Below are positions 8,976-17,283 of a stretch of 64,000 nucleotides of DNA, piece by piece (positions within the stretch are counted from its first letter, which is position 1; each line of letters begins with the position of its first letter). The DNA is from Centipeda flueggei ATCC 43531 (GTDB taxonomy: Bacteria > Bacillota > Negativicutes > Selenomonadales > Selenomonadaceae), in contig NZ_GG694006.1 of the NCBI RefSeq assembly GCF_000160695.1, positions 732,932-796,931 on the forward strand. The letters are read 5' to 3'. Position numbers and translations under genes: made by a program. Below the pieces are notes generated by a model. The model made no database searches. It was not told where the DNA came from and saw nothing but the letters and a program-made list of their open reading frames with translations.

Positions 8976-10511
8976 TTACTTCGCATAATCGACAACGCGC
9001 GTCTCACGGATCACCGTTGCCTTAATCTGTCCCGGATACTCGAGATCGCCCTCGATCTTCTTTACAATATCATGAACGAGAACTGCCGCTCCCGCATCAT
9101 CCACCTTGTCCGGCTTTACCATCACGCGGATCTCACGCCCCGCCTGAATGGCAAAGCAGCGCTCTACGCCGTCAAATGACTCCGCAATCTCCTCGAGCGC
9201 CTTCAGTCGCTTGATATAGGACTCAAGACTCTCTCGCCGTGCCCCAGGGCGTGCTGCAGAGACAGCATCTGCAGCCGCGACCAGCACAGCCTCCACCGTC
9301 GTTGCCTCCTCATCACCGTGATGTGAGGCAATGATATTGATGACTTCCTTCGACTCACGGTATTTGCGCGCGAGTTCGGCGCCCACCGTGACATGCGGGC
9401 CCTCGATCTCATGGCTGACCGCCTTGCCGATGTCGTGAAGAAGTCCACCGCGCTTGGCGAGCATGACATCGCAGTCCAGCTCCGCCGCCATCAGCCCTGC
9501 AAGATGTGCGACCTCGATGGAGTGTGCAAGCACGTTCTGCCCGTAACTCGTACGATAGCGCATCCGCCCCAGCAGGCGCACCAGCTCGGGATGAATGCCG
9601 TGAACGCCCGTCTCGAACGTCGCCTGCTCGCCCGCCTCCTTGATGCGCTGATCGACCTCACGGCGTGCCTTCTCGATCATCTCCTCGATACGCGCCGGAT
9701 GAATACGCCCATCCTGGATCAACTTCTCGAGAGCGATGCGCGCCACCTCGCGGCGCACGGGATCAAACCCTGAAAGGATGACCGCCTCGGGCGTATCATC
9801 GATAATGAGGTCAATGCCCGTGAGGGTCTCAAGTGTGCGGATATTGCGTCCCTCACGCCCAATGATGCGTCCCTTCATCTCGTCATTCGGCAGGGCGACG
9901 ACCGAAACCGTTGTCTCTGCCACATGGTCAGCGGCACAGCGCTGGATGGCGACACTCAAAATCTCGCGTGCTGCCTTGTCTGCCTCATCCTTCGTCTGCT
10001 GGATGTATTCCTTGATCTTACGTGCCTTCTCATGCTTCAGCTCTTCCTCCGCCTCCGCCATAAGAACGGTGCGCGCCTCCTCGGAGGACAACCCCGAGAT
10101 ACGCTCGAGCTCCTGGCGCTGGCTCTCATAGAGTGCGTTGATCTCCGCCTGTGTCTTGTCGATACGCGCCTCCTTGCGCGACAGGCCTTCCTCCTTCTTT
10201 TCGATCAACTCCAATTTGCGGTCGAGATTCTCCTCCTTCTGGATTGTGCGGCGCTCCATGCGCTGCAGTTCACTGCGCCGCTCCTTTGTGTCACGCTCGA
10301 AGTCCTGCCGCTGACGCTGGATCTCCTCCTTGGCTTCAAGCAGCGCTTCCTTCTGTTTTGTCTCCGCCGCCTTTCCGGCCTCTTCGACAATCCGTTTTGC
10401 TTCACTTTCGGCTGATCCTATCTGTGCCTCTGCCGCACGCCTGCGCGCCGTATAGCCGGCAGCAGCGCCAACGGCAACAGCGATAATTATCATGAGTATT
10501 TCCGTAATGAT
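8976..10511 (-). CDS. rny: Ribonuclease Y; start probably a non-canonical AUC/AUU codon
   Basis: RNase Y is the membrane-bound endoribonuclease that initiates mRNA decay in many Firmicutes. An N-terminal membrane helix is followed by a long charged coiled coil (about residues 30-190), a KH domain ([17 protein letters not shown]) and an HD domain ([12 protein letters not shown] with downstream 'SHHGDE'). The start is odd. ATGs at 10544 and 10532 have no ribosome site and lie 4-16 bases from the predicted transcription start. A strong GAGGAGG (10520-10526) lies just beyond them and points to ATC (10509-10511, spacing 8) or ATT (10506-10508, spacing 11), giving M-I-T-E-I-L and a normal RNase Y N-terminus. 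The frame is open to 10544 if an ATG start is preferred. Confidence 0.93.
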   Translation of the reverse strand: MITEILMIIIAVAVGAAAGYTARRRAAEAQIGSAESEAKRIVEEAGKAAETKQKEALLEAKEEIQRQRQDFERDTKERRSELQRMERRTIQKEENLDRKLELIEKKEEGLSRKEARIDKTQAEINALYESQRQELERISGLSSEEARTVLMAEAEEELKHEKARKIKEYIQQTKDEADKAAREILSVAIQRCAADHVAETTVSVVALPNDEMKGRIIGREGRNIRTLETLTGIDLIIDDTPEAVILSGFDPVRREVARIALEKLIQDGRIHPARIEEMIEKARREVDQRIKEAGEQATFETGVHGIHPELVRLLGRMRYRTSYGQNVLAHSIEVAHLAGLMAAELDCDVMLAKRGGLLHDIGKAVSHEIEGPHVTVGAELARKYRESKEVINIIASHHGDEEATTVEAVLVAAADAVSAARPGARRESLESYIKRLKALEEIAESFDGVERCFAIQAGREIRVMVKPDKVDDAGAAVLVHDIVKKIEGDLEYPGQIKATVIRETRVVDYAK

Positions 10512-10554
10512 AACGGCCACCTCCTCGTTCATAAATAAGCGCATATTCTTATAT

Positions 10555-10583
10555 ATTTTAATGTTTTTTGCCTATGGTGTCAA
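10555..10583 (-). promoter_or_regulatory. Sigma-A promoter of rny
   Basis: TTGACA (10578-10583) and TAAAAT (10555-10560) on the minus strand are 17 bases apart. Transcription should begin near 10548, leaving the upstream ATGs of rny almost leaderless and the GAGGAGG at 10520 in the normal position for a start near 10511. Confidence 0.8.
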
Positions 10584-10674
10584 GAATGGCACGCCCTCTG
10601 TGCATGCGGCGAAAAAATCCCGCAGGCTGGGCCCCTCGTTTGCATCTCCCTATGCCGTACTTTCACGGAGGTAC

Positions 10675-10703
10675 TGGACAGAAATATTTTCATTCGGTAT
10701 AAT
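10675..10703 (+). promoter_or_regulatory. Sigma-A promoter of the M48 peptidase gene
   Basis: TGGACA (10675-10680) and TATAAT (10698-10703) are 17 bases apart, 31 bases upstream of the start codon. It is divergent from the rny promoter about 90 bases away. Confidence 0.82.
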
Positions 10704-10734
10704 ATGTTCATCGGTTCATATGTTAGGAGGAATT

Positions 10735-11811
10735 ATGAATAAGAAAAAATTGATGCGAAGCGGAGTCGCACTTGCTCTCTCCATCTCCATGGCGAGCGGC
10801 ATTACCCTCAGTACCCCGGCGGTGGCCGAGGCAGGCACGGGCAACATCATTGGTGCGATCGTCGGCGGTATTGCGGCGTCCGCGGAGATGAACAAAGAGA
10901 TCAAGTACTACAATACGACGGAAGAGGGTCGTCAGGCACTAAACAATCAGCTGCGTGAGAAATACGGAGTCAACAACGACTACACGCTCAACAGCCAGCT
11001 CGACCGCATCTTCACGAATCTGACGGCAGCGATCGGTTCACAGGACGCGACCATCTATGACCGTCCGTATATGTATTTCATTAACAACGAGGACAGCTTC
11101 AACGCATTCTGCACCCTTGGACACAACATGAGTGTCAACACAGGGCTTTACAACTACCTCAACAACGAGGATGAGATCGCCGTCGTCCTCGCACACGAAA
11201 TGGGGCATGGGCAGAAGGATCATCCTGCGAAGGGGATGAAGCGTTCTCTCGGGCCTGCGATCCTTGCGAGTGCGACAGGCTCGGTGCTCGGTGCAATCGC
11301 CGCAAACATCTGGAACGGACAAGGGCTCACAAAACCGATGGAATGGGAGGCGGACAACCTCGCCTTTGACTACATCTCACGCTCTCCGTACAACCCGGGA
11401 GCAACGGCTGCCGTGTGGCAGAGGATCATCGACATGGACGGCAACAACTCTTCCAATGTCATCGCCATCATGTCCGGTGCTGCCGACCATCCGTCGAACG
11501 CTTCGCGCCGCGACAACTATGCCAAGAAGCTGACAGAGATGAGCGGCGGCAAAGTTACGGTAAACAACGGTACGGTCTACATCAACAAGAAGGAATTCGT
11601 CACCCCCGCCCCCGCCTATGGCATGACCTCGGCAGAACGTGCCTACTTTGTCATGGGCAACCTCGCCGCTGCCTATAAGAACGGTCATGCTGCCTCCGAT
11701 GCCTACGCAGACGGCTCTACCGTTATTCTTGGTGCGCAGCCCATCATCACTGCCGTGAACGGTGACCGCAGTGCATCAGACATGGCAAATCAGCTGAATA
11801 AGATCAAGTAA
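10735..11811 (+). CDS. Exported M48-family zinc metallopeptidase
   Basis: The 358 aa protein begins with a clear signal peptide (MNKKKLMRSGVALALSISMA... cleaved near AEA, residue ~33). The zinc motif HEMGH is at residues 154-158, and the third ligand lies in 'EWEADNLAFDY' further on. This is the M48 (HtpX/Oma1/BepA/LoiP-like) layout. With a signal peptide and no other membrane segment it should act in the periplasm, probably on misfolded envelope proteins. The ATG at 10735 follows TTAGGAGGAATT; the frame is open upstream to 10492 but that part has no homology. It is a single-gene unit with its own promoter and terminator. Confidence 0.92.
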   Translation: MNKKKLMRSGVALALSISMASGITLSTPAVAEAGTGNIIGAIVGGIAASAEMNKEIKYYNTTEEGRQALNNQLREKYGVNNDYTLNSQLDRIFTNLTAAIGSQDATIYDRPYMYFINNEDSFNAFCTLGHNMSVNTGLYNYLNNEDEIAVVLAHEMGHGQKDHPAKGMKRSLGPAILASATGSVLGAIAANIWNGQGLTKPMEWEADNLAFDYISRSPYNPGATAAVWQRIIDMDGNNSSNVIAIMSGAADHPSNASRRDNYAKKLTEMSGGKVTVNNGTVYINKKEFVTPAPAYGMTSAERAYFVMGNLAAAYKNGHAASDAYADGSTVILGAQPIITAVNGDRSASDMANQLNKIK

Positions 11812-11824
11812 GAGGAACACAAAA

Positions 11825-11861
11825 AAAACGAGGATTGCCCGCATCGGCAATCCTCGTTTTT
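11825..11861. terminator. Bidirectional terminator between M48 gene and the 150 aa gene
   Basis: AACGAGGATTGCC and GGCAATCCTCGTT pair with a 6-base loop, with T on the right and eight A on the left. It can stop transcription from the M48 gene on plus and from the nfeD-floA operon on minus. Confidence 0.9.
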
Positions 11862-11866
11862 CTCTG

Positions 11867-12319
11867 TTATCGCTGTGGAAAACGGCGCAGTGCGCGCGGT
11901 TTACCCAAGATCTCCGCCATCACTACCGCCTGCTGCATCGTCTGCGGTGTCCACTGCGGCAGCCCCTTTATCGCAGGAGATGCTGCAGCGGACAGTACCT
12001 CAGCGCGCCGTTCCTGTGTGGCGCGCTGCTTTCCCGCTTGTCGGAGCGCCGCCTCTGCCTTCTCGGCAGCTCTGCGCTCCGCCTCCCACTTTTGGCGCAG
12101 TGCACGCTCTGCCTCCGCCGGATCAACCGTCCCAATCTCGATGCGGCTGGGGATGCCGCGCATCGGAGGGATCTCGAACGCACCGCCCTTTGTCGCTCCG
12201 CGTTTATGACGGGGAATCTCCTGCGGCACGGTCGGCGGCGGAACTTTTTTCTTTCCGCGCACACGATCATCGAGCACACTGATCGCGATCAGGATGCCGA
12301 CTACGACGAGAAATTCCAT
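11867..12319 (-). CDS. Small membrane-anchored protein in the nfeD-floA operon
   Basis: The 150 aa product has one N-terminal membrane helix (MEFLVVVGILIAISVL), then a basic/proline-rich linker (RGKKKVPPPTVPQEIPRHKR) and a charged Ala/Glu/Arg-rich helix likely to form a coiled coil (about residues 70-110). I do not recognise a named family. It is the last gene of the nfeD-floA unit, 10 bases after floA, and may be an accessory of the flotillin-like scaffold. Confidence 0.75.
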   Translation of the reverse strand: MEFLVVVGILIAISVLDDRVRGKKKVPPPTVPQEIPRHKRGATKGGAFEIPPMRGIPSRIEIGTVDPAEAERALRQKWEAERRAAEKAEAALRQAGKQRATQERRAEVLSAAASPAIKGLPQWTPQTMQQAVVMAEILGKPRALRRFPQR

Positions 12320-12329
12320 GGTGCATGCC

Positions 12330-13328
12330 TCACTTTACGGGAACAGACGGATGCTTGTCATCCTGCTTCCCCGACGCGCTGATCGCATGGCGCATCTCCG
12401 TATCCGACTGAATGTTGTTCAGCTGATAGTAATCCATGACACCGAGTTTCCCATCACGGAGTGCCTGAGCCATAGCGTGGGGTACCTCTGCCTGTGCCTC
12501 GACTACCTTCGCCTCCATCTCCTGCGTGTACGCCTTCATCTCCTGCTCACGAGCAACCGCCATCGCACGGCGTTCCTCTGCCTTTGCCTGGGCGATACGT
12601 TTATCTGCCTCTGCCTGATCGGTTTGCAGCTCTGCGCCAATGTTGCGCCCGACATCAACATCGGCAATGTCAATGGAGAGAATCTCAAATGCCGTTCCCG
12701 CATCGAGGCCTTTCCCCAAGACAGTCTTGGAAATATCGTCCGGATTCGCAAGCACATCGTTGTGACTCTGCGACGAGCCCACTGTCGTAACAATCCCCTC
12801 GCCGACGCGTGCAATGATCGTCGGCTCACCCGCGCCGCCGACAAGGCGGTCGATATTTGCCCGCACTGTCACACGTGCTTTGATTTTCAGCTCGATGCCA
12901 TTTGCTGCCACAGCAGAGACAATCGGCGTCTCAATCACCTTTGGATTGACGCTCATCTGCACTGCGTCAAGGACATCGCGTCCCGCCAGATCAATCGCCG
13001 CCGCGCGCTCGAATGGGAGCGCAATCTGCGCGCGGTGAGACGCGATCAGCGCATCGACCACCTTATCCACATTGCCGCCTGCGAGATAGTGTGCCTCAAG
13101 CTGGTTGACACTCACATCCAACCCTGCTTTATTTGCCTTGATGAGCGGCAGAACAATACGGCTCGGCGGCACACGGCGCAGGCGCATCCCGATCAGGGAA
13201 ACGATACTGACCGAAACATTGGCTGAGATTGCCGATACCCACAATCCAAGTGGGACAAAGTGCAAAAAGATGGATACCGCCAGAATGATAATGACAATGA
13301 GGAATGCTCCGCCAAACAATGTGCCCAT
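12330..13328 (-). CDS. floA: Flotillin-like protein FloA (SPFH domain)
   Basis: FloA organises functional membrane microdomains. The 332 aa protein has a membrane-inserting N-terminus (about residues 5-45), the SPFH region with '[20 protein letters not shown]' and '[20 protein letters not shown]', and a C-terminal Ala/Glu/Gln-rich coiled coil with repeated [12 protein letters not shown]-type segments. Length matches Bacillus FloA (YqfA). It follows nfeD by 20 bases, the usual NfeD-flotillin pairing. Confidence 0.94.
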   Translation of the reverse strand: MGTLFGGAFLIVIIILAVSIFLHFVPLGLWVSAISANVSVSIVSLIGMRLRRVPPSRIVLPLIKANKAGLDVSVNQLEAHYLAGGNVDKVVDALIASHRAQIALPFERAAAIDLAGRDVLDAVQMSVNPKVIETPIVSAVAANGIELKIKARVTVRANIDRLVGGAGEPTIIARVGEGIVTTVGSSQSHNDVLANPDDISKTVLGKGLDAGTAFEILSIDIADVDVGRNIGAELQTDQAEADKRIAQAKAEERRAMAVAREQEMKAYTQEMEAKVVEAQAEVPHAMAQALRDGKLGVMDYYQLNNIQSDTEMRHAISASGKQDDKHPSVPVK

Positions 13329-13348
13329 AAATACCTCCTAAATATGTC

Positions 13349-13987
13349 TTACCTGTCTGCTTCACGCACTACAACACGGCTGCCGCTCACCGAAAGCACA
13401 ACAACGTGCGTTCCCTTCGATATAAACGTCCCTTCGGAAACGACATCCACAGGATGCCCATCGATTCGTACCGTACCCGCAGGACGAAGCTCCGTGAGCA
13501 CCTCTCCCGTCTTTCCGACAAGATCGACGGCTCCAACGCTGCTGACATACCCCTCCTCCGTCCGTGAGCTATTGTGAAGCACCAACTTGTTCCACAGACG
13601 GCTCGACGGCAGACGCGCAACAATGAGGAGAAAAGCAGCCACAGAGATCGCAAGAGCGATTCCCAGTGCCGCGAGTGCGCCGATGTCGCCGCCGAGCGCG
13701 AGCACAATACTATAGAGCATCGCTGCAACGCCCAGCCCCGCGAGCAGTCCGACCGTCGGCAGCAGAATCTCCACAATGATCATCAGCACACCAACAAGAA
13801 ATACTGCGATGTGATAGAACTCCACCAGACCGCGCGTATACTGACTTCCCCAGAACACCGCCGCCGCGACAATGCCGAGCAGGACACCGACCCCCAGACC
13901 GCCCGTCTTGATCTCCACCATAATGGAGAGAAACATCACGGCGAGCAGCAGCACCTGCAGTACGCCGCGATCCACGATAACATCCAT
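13349..13987 (-). CDS. nfeD: NfeD-family membrane protein
   Basis: The 212 aa protein has four or five membrane helices (roughly residues 8-120) and a C-terminal soluble OB-fold typical of NfeD proteins ('GKTGEVLTELRPAGTVRIDG', then 'VSEGTFISKGTHVVVLSVSG'). It lacks the N-terminal ClpP-like protease domain of long NfeD forms. NfeD1b-type proteins work with the neighbouring flotillin. The ATG at 13985-13987 follows GGAGGG; ten further in-frame residues upstream have no support. Confidence 0.9.
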   Translation of the reverse strand: MDVIVDRGVLQVLLLAVMFLSIMVEIKTGGLGVGVLLGIVAAAVFWGSQYTRGLVEFYHIAVFLVGVLMIIVEILLPTVGLLAGLGVAAMLYSIVLALGGDIGALAALGIALAISVAAFLLIVARLPSSRLWNKLVLHNSSRTEEGYVSSVGAVDLVGKTGEVLTELRPAGTVRIDGHPVDVVSEGTFISKGTHVVVLSVSGSRVVVREADR

Positions 13988-14038
13988 ACCTGCCCTCCTT
14001 CGACAGATGCCGCGCACACCATCCGTCCATCACGCTGC

Positions 14039-14076
14039 AAAAGAAAAACCGCCCCTGCGTCCCAAACGTGAGCGGT
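14039..14076 (-). terminator. Intrinsic terminator/attenuator before nfeD
   Basis: On the minus strand ACCGCTC (14070-14076) pairs with GGGCGGT (14048-14054), with a 15-base loop, followed by TTTTTCTTTT. It lies inside the presumed 5' leader of nfeD. Confidence 0.65.
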
Positions 14077-14129
14077 GTATTACCTAGCCTTGTGAAGAAG
14101 CAGCCGCCAGAGAGGGGTTCTCCTTTCCT
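14039..14129 (-). ncRNA. Uncharacterised ~90-nt leader or small RNA upstream of nfeD
   Basis: A promoter at 14136-14164 and a hairpin with a T-rich tail at 14039-14076 define a short transcript on the minus strand ending about 50 bases before nfeD. Internal complementarity suggests two alternative folds: GGCGG near 14105 can pair with CCGC near 14073, or the latter can form the terminator stem. I could not match it to a riboswitch class I know; it is either an attenuated leader of the nfeD operon or an independent small RNA. Boundaries are estimates. Confidence 0.5.
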
Positions 14130-14135
14130 GTCTGT

Positions 14136-14164
14136 ATGATAACAGATTCACACGGTGTTCGCAA
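14136..14164 (-). promoter_or_regulatory. Sigma-A promoter upstream of nfeD
   Basis: TTGCGA (14159-14164) and TATCAT (14136-14141) with 17-base spacing on the minus strand. It should start transcription near 14129, producing the short leader RNA or the nfeD operon message. Confidence 0.65.
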
Positions 14165-14235
14165 GATATTTGTACAATTCTCCTAATTATCAAGCAAAAC
14201 GACTGTATGAACCATCCGCCGCATCTCTTTTCCAT

Positions 14236-14275
14236 CAAAAAACAGAGGATTCAGCATTACATACTGAATCCCCTG
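14236..14275 (-). terminator. Terminator of tRNA-Pro
   Basis: GGATTCAG and CTGAATCC pair on the minus strand around a 9-base loop and are followed by TCTGTTTTTT, about 20 bases after the tRNA 3' end. Confidence 0.85.
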
Positions 14276-14296
14276 AAATTCCATTCCCCAAATAAA

Positions 14297-14373
14297 TGGT
14301 CGGAACGACAAGATTTGAACTTGCGGCCTCTTCCACCCCAAGGAAGCGCTCTACCAAGCTGAGCTACGTCCCG
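14297..14373 (-). tRNA. tRNA-Pro (anticodon GGG)
   Basis: A complete cloverleaf can be drawn on the minus strand: acceptor CGGGACG / CGTTCCG, D arm GCTC...GAGC, anticodon stem CTTCC/GGAAG with loop TTGGGGT (anticodon GGG), T arm with GTTCAAATC, and an encoded CCA end. It reads CCC/CCU proline codons. It has its own promoter and terminator. Confidence 0.96.
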
Positions 14374-14383
14374 AACAGTGGCT

Positions 14384-14412
14384 ATTATACCGACCTTTTC
14401 ACTTCTTGTCAA
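14384..14412 (-). promoter_or_regulatory. Consensus promoter of tRNA-Pro
   Basis: TTGACA (14407-14412) and TATAAT (14384-14389), spacing 17, exact consensus on the minus strand, 10 bases before the tRNA. The -35 box overlaps the stop codon of the swrB-like gene. Confidence 0.9.
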
Positions 14413-15251
14413 TCCTTTTGTGTCATCTGCTTCATCAGCCGCAGAGCCCCGATCTCGACGCCAGTCTCGCGTGCCACCTGTTCGATGGTGCGCCCGGCAC
14501 GCAGGAGTGCACGCGCCTTGATGATGGTCTCATCCTCCGGCAGTTCTTCCTCCTCAGTCGGCGGAGCAGGCTGCTCCATCCGTTCCGGCGGCATCTGCTG
14601 CACGGAGGCTGCAGATGCCGGCATAACTGCGGATGAAACAGACGGCGGCACGGCACGCGGCGAAGGAGATGCCTGCGCCGGCGGTGGCGGTATCGGTGCA
14701 GGTGCCGCAGGTGGTGTCCCACCGCGCATTTGTTCACGCAGGATGGACTGGTGCAGCACAGCAGCAAAAGCATCGCCGTCCGTACGCTGTGCCTCTGTCG
14801 GCTGCATGACAAGGGGAGGCACCTGTCCCCCGAGCACTCCGCTGATCTGTGGGGACGATGCCGGCGAAACAGGAACTGCGGCACGTCGCTGCGGCTGAAT
14901 GGCAGGAGGCAATGTCTGTCCCATGTCACTCAGACGACGTTCCAGCTCCTCAATGCGCTGATGAAGTGCCCATTCAAGGCGCTGCGCCTCTGCAGCACGG
15001 GTCTCCAGCTGAACACGCCGATCATCCGCCTCGCGCAGAAGTCCCTCAAGTTTGGTCACATGACTGCCAAGACGCTTGATGATGGTGTCTGCGGACTGCT
15101 GCAGTTCCTTTTTCAGTTTCTCAATGGACTCTGCCAATTCCTCGTCATCCTCCTCGCTGCGCTGGCGGCGATGGATGACATAGCGCACGATGAGGAGCAG
15201 GACTGCTCCCATGATGATGAGTGCGCCCAGAATTTCGGTGATGGAAATAAT
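14409..15251 (-). CDS. SwrB-like (DUF6115) membrane-anchored flagellar protein; apparent AUU start
   Basis: Layout matches Bacillus SwrB: one N-terminal membrane helix, a coiled coil (about residues 30-105), a long Pro/Ala-rich low-complexity linker, and a C-terminal helix-turn-helix-like motif (RALLRAGRTIEQVARETGVE) typical of DUF6115. SwrB promotes maturation of the export apparatus and in Bacillus also sits just downstream of the motility sigma gene. An in-frame TAA (15267-15269) lies directly before the GGGAGG (15261-15266), and the first ATG (15210-15212) would cut the membrane helix in half and has no ribosome site. No ATG, GTG or TTG lies between. I therefore place the start at ATT 15249-15251, 9 bases after GGGAGG. 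If the internal ATG is used the protein is 267 aa. Confidence 0.82.
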   Translation of the reverse strand: MISITEILGALIIMGAVLLLIVRYVIHRRQRSEEDDEELAESIEKLKKELQQSADTIIKRLGSHVTKLEGLLREADDRRVQLETRAAEAQRLEWALHQRIEELERRLSDMGQTLPPAIQPQRRAAVPVSPASSPQISGVLGGQVPPLVMQPTEAQRTDGDAFAAVLHQSILREQMRGGTPPAAPAPIPPPPAQASPSPRAVPPSVSSAVMPASAASVQQMPPERMEQPAPPTEEEELPEDETIIKARALLRAGRTIEQVARETGVEIGALRLMKQMTQKD

Positions 15252-15271
15252 AGCAGGCCGCCTCCCTTATC

Positions 15272-15604
15272 CTATAAGCTAATATCGAGGTGCACACCAC
15301 GGTTGGGGTCGACGGCAAGACGCTGCAGCAATTCCTGTCCATGGTCTTCCTGCCTTCCGCGCCTCCCTTGACCGCCGCGTCCGCCCTGCCGGCGCTCACG
15401 CTCAGGATCGTCCTTGACGCGCGCATCGTCACTTGCCTTTTCCTTCGCACGCACCTGCTGGCGGGCAAGTTCCGCATCCTGCTTCTGTCGGAGAGATTCA
15501 AAGGTCTGCTGAACGTTGACCTGGTTCTGCATATTGCTTTGAACATTTCCCGCCTCATTGGACTGCGGAATCATCATCTGCATACTGATTGGCGTGACAT
15601 TCAT
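15272..15604 (-). CDS. Small polar protein in the flagellar operon, function unknown
   Basis: The 110 aa product is hydrophilic, Gln/Arg/Glu/Gly-rich, with an N-terminal Met/Gln/Asn-rich segment and a charged central helix (about residues 35-75). No signal, membrane helix or known family is evident. AGGAGG with 8-base spacing supports the start. It lies between fapA (15 bases upstream in transcription) and the swrB-like gene (20 bases downstream), so it is part of the fliA-fapA tail of the motility operon. Confidence 0.75.
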   Translation of the reverse strand: MNVTPISMQMMIPQSNEAGNVQSNMQNQVNVQQTFESLRQKQDAELARQQVRAKEKASDDARVKDDPERERRQGGRGGQGRRGRQEDHGQELLQRLAVDPNRGVHLDISL

Positions 15605-15619
15605 GGCGCTGTCCTCCTT

Positions 15620-17218
15620 TTATAGGATACCTACGACGACTTCTCCTTCGACAACCTGAAGCTTTGCATGGCGAAGTTCACTGTCAACGGACTTTTTCAC
15701 CCCACTAATGACAATATTTACCCCAGGGAAAATAGTATCCGACGCCTCAATGGAGCCATTCTTCATCTGGTCAAGGGCATCATGCATCTCCTGCAGTCTC
15801 TCCTGCATCCGCTTGATCTTGGCCGCCAGAGGAAATTGCAGATGTGTCAGCTCAACGAGCTGTTCACGCCGACGCTCCGACAGACTCATAAGAGGTTGTT
15901 TCTTCAATGTCTCAAGAGAGCGACGTACTTCCGACAATTGTTTGCTCGATGTTTGGTAATCCTTCAAAAGTGTGTCATATTCCTGCTTGAGATTCGGATC
16001 TACACCGACCTGCAGATTTGTTTGCACAAAGAATGCATTCCCAAAGATCTTTCCTCGGATGGATTCTCCTGCACCGACGGAGCCGCCCGTGATAAAGCCG
16101 CGCTGCCCCTCAACAATGACATGGTGTCCTGCTCGCATCTCAGAGTGAAGTACCACATCGTTGACAAAGATATCCCGCCCCGCCATAATATTTGCGTTTT
16201 CGACAAAGGCGATACTCACATCCTCGCGGGCACGAATTTTTCCCACATTCATACCGCGGATGCCGCCATGCACAACGATGTTGCGCCCCTCGACCTCCGC
16301 GCCGCCGATCATTCCCTTGATCTCGACATCACCCGCCGCCTTGACGGAGAATCCACTCTCAACATCGCCGCAGATCTCGACACTGCCGGCAAAGTCGATG
16401 TTGCCCGTACCAACATCGACACCGCTGTCGATGACAAGATGCGGATCGACGCTGATCTTCTTTCCATCGTCGACGATCTGCCCATCAATCATCGCAACGA
16501 GTTCGTTGCCATTGACCACCTTGGTGTTTTTCCCTTGTGGAAGATTGATCGGCTTTCCAGGTCTCGGGGCGACCTCTTCACCGAATACATTCTTGCCGGG
16601 TGTTCCAGCCGTCTCCGGGATGCGTACGACAAGGACATCGCCCGTGACTGCCTTAATAAAGATGTTCATATCCTTATAGTCGACGCGGTCATAGGCGCGC
16701 TCGGCAGGACGTCCCTTGGCCCCCATATCGAACTTTCTCTCAATGCGTGCATCCTCTCCCGCAATCGGTGCCGTTCCACGCGCCGCCATAAACGGCGTCA
16801 GACGTGCAACGCCGCGGCCAATGGCAGCACGGTCAATGCCATAGACGACTTTCTTTGCTCTGAGTCCATCCAGTACATCGGAAACACTTGGCGGCAAGTT
16901 TCCCTTGCTGTCGTCAAAACGAATCGCCGCCGACATTCCATCCGCGGCAATCTCGACAGAAAAGGGAATGACAAGATTCTCTTCTCCATCTTCCGGGGCA
17001 GGATCGAGTTTGGTCTCTATTCCCTCTGCTGCACGCACAAGGTATGCGAGCTGGAGGACATCATAATCTGTGACTCCTTCACGCTCCAGCTTCTCACGAA
17101 GAGACGAAAGGTCAACAACTTCTGTCCCCTCTTCCTCCGGATAGATGGTAAGATATGCACCGTCTTCACGCAGGATGAGCTGAAACCCCTCTTTTCGTTC
17201 CCCAACGATACGTTCCAT
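15620..17218 (-). CDS. fapA: FapA family protein (DUF342), flagellar assembly protein A
   Basis: The 532 aa protein has the DUF342/FapA layout: an N-terminal mixed domain, a long beta-solenoid centre with Gly/Val/Asp-rich repeats (for example 'DSGVDVGTGNIDFAGSVEI', 'GDVEIKGMIGGAEVEGRNIV'), then a C-terminal coiled coil (about residues 390-490) and a small terminal domain. Relatives affect flagellar assembly or cell-pole placement with FlhF-like factors. The start at 17216-17218 follows AAGGGAG; seven in-frame residues upstream are unsupported. It is directly downstream of fliA. Confidence 0.88.
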   Translation of the reverse strand: MERIVGERKEGFQLILREDGAYLTIYPEEEGTEVVDLSSLREKLEREGVTDYDVLQLAYLVRAAEGIETKLDPAPEDGEENLVIPFSVEIAADGMSAAIRFDDSKGNLPPSVSDVLDGLRAKKVVYGIDRAAIGRGVARLTPFMAARGTAPIAGEDARIERKFDMGAKGRPAERAYDRVDYKDMNIFIKAVTGDVLVVRIPETAGTPGKNVFGEEVAPRPGKPINLPQGKNTKVVNGNELVAMIDGQIVDDGKKISVDPHLVIDSGVDVGTGNIDFAGSVEICGDVESGFSVKAAGDVEIKGMIGGAEVEGRNIVVHGGIRGMNVGKIRAREDVSIAFVENANIMAGRDIFVNDVVLHSEMRAGHHVIVEGQRGFITGGSVGAGESIRGKIFGNAFFVQTNLQVGVDPNLKQEYDTLLKDYQTSSKQLSEVRRSLETLKKQPLMSLSERRREQLVELTHLQFPLAAKIKRMQERLQEMHDALDQMKNGSIEASDTIFPGVNIVISGVKKSVDSELRHAKLQVVEGEVVVGIL

Positions 17219-17283
17219 AATACACTCCCTTGTCCTCAAAATTGCGCTTCGATTACAACGATTTTCGTTGGGGCGATGCGCTG

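Noticed and set aside
14039-14130. Known riboswitch (c-di-GMP-I, fluoride or similar) upstream of nfeD
   Set aside because: I compared it with core motifs I remember and found none intact, so it is reported only as an unclassified leader.
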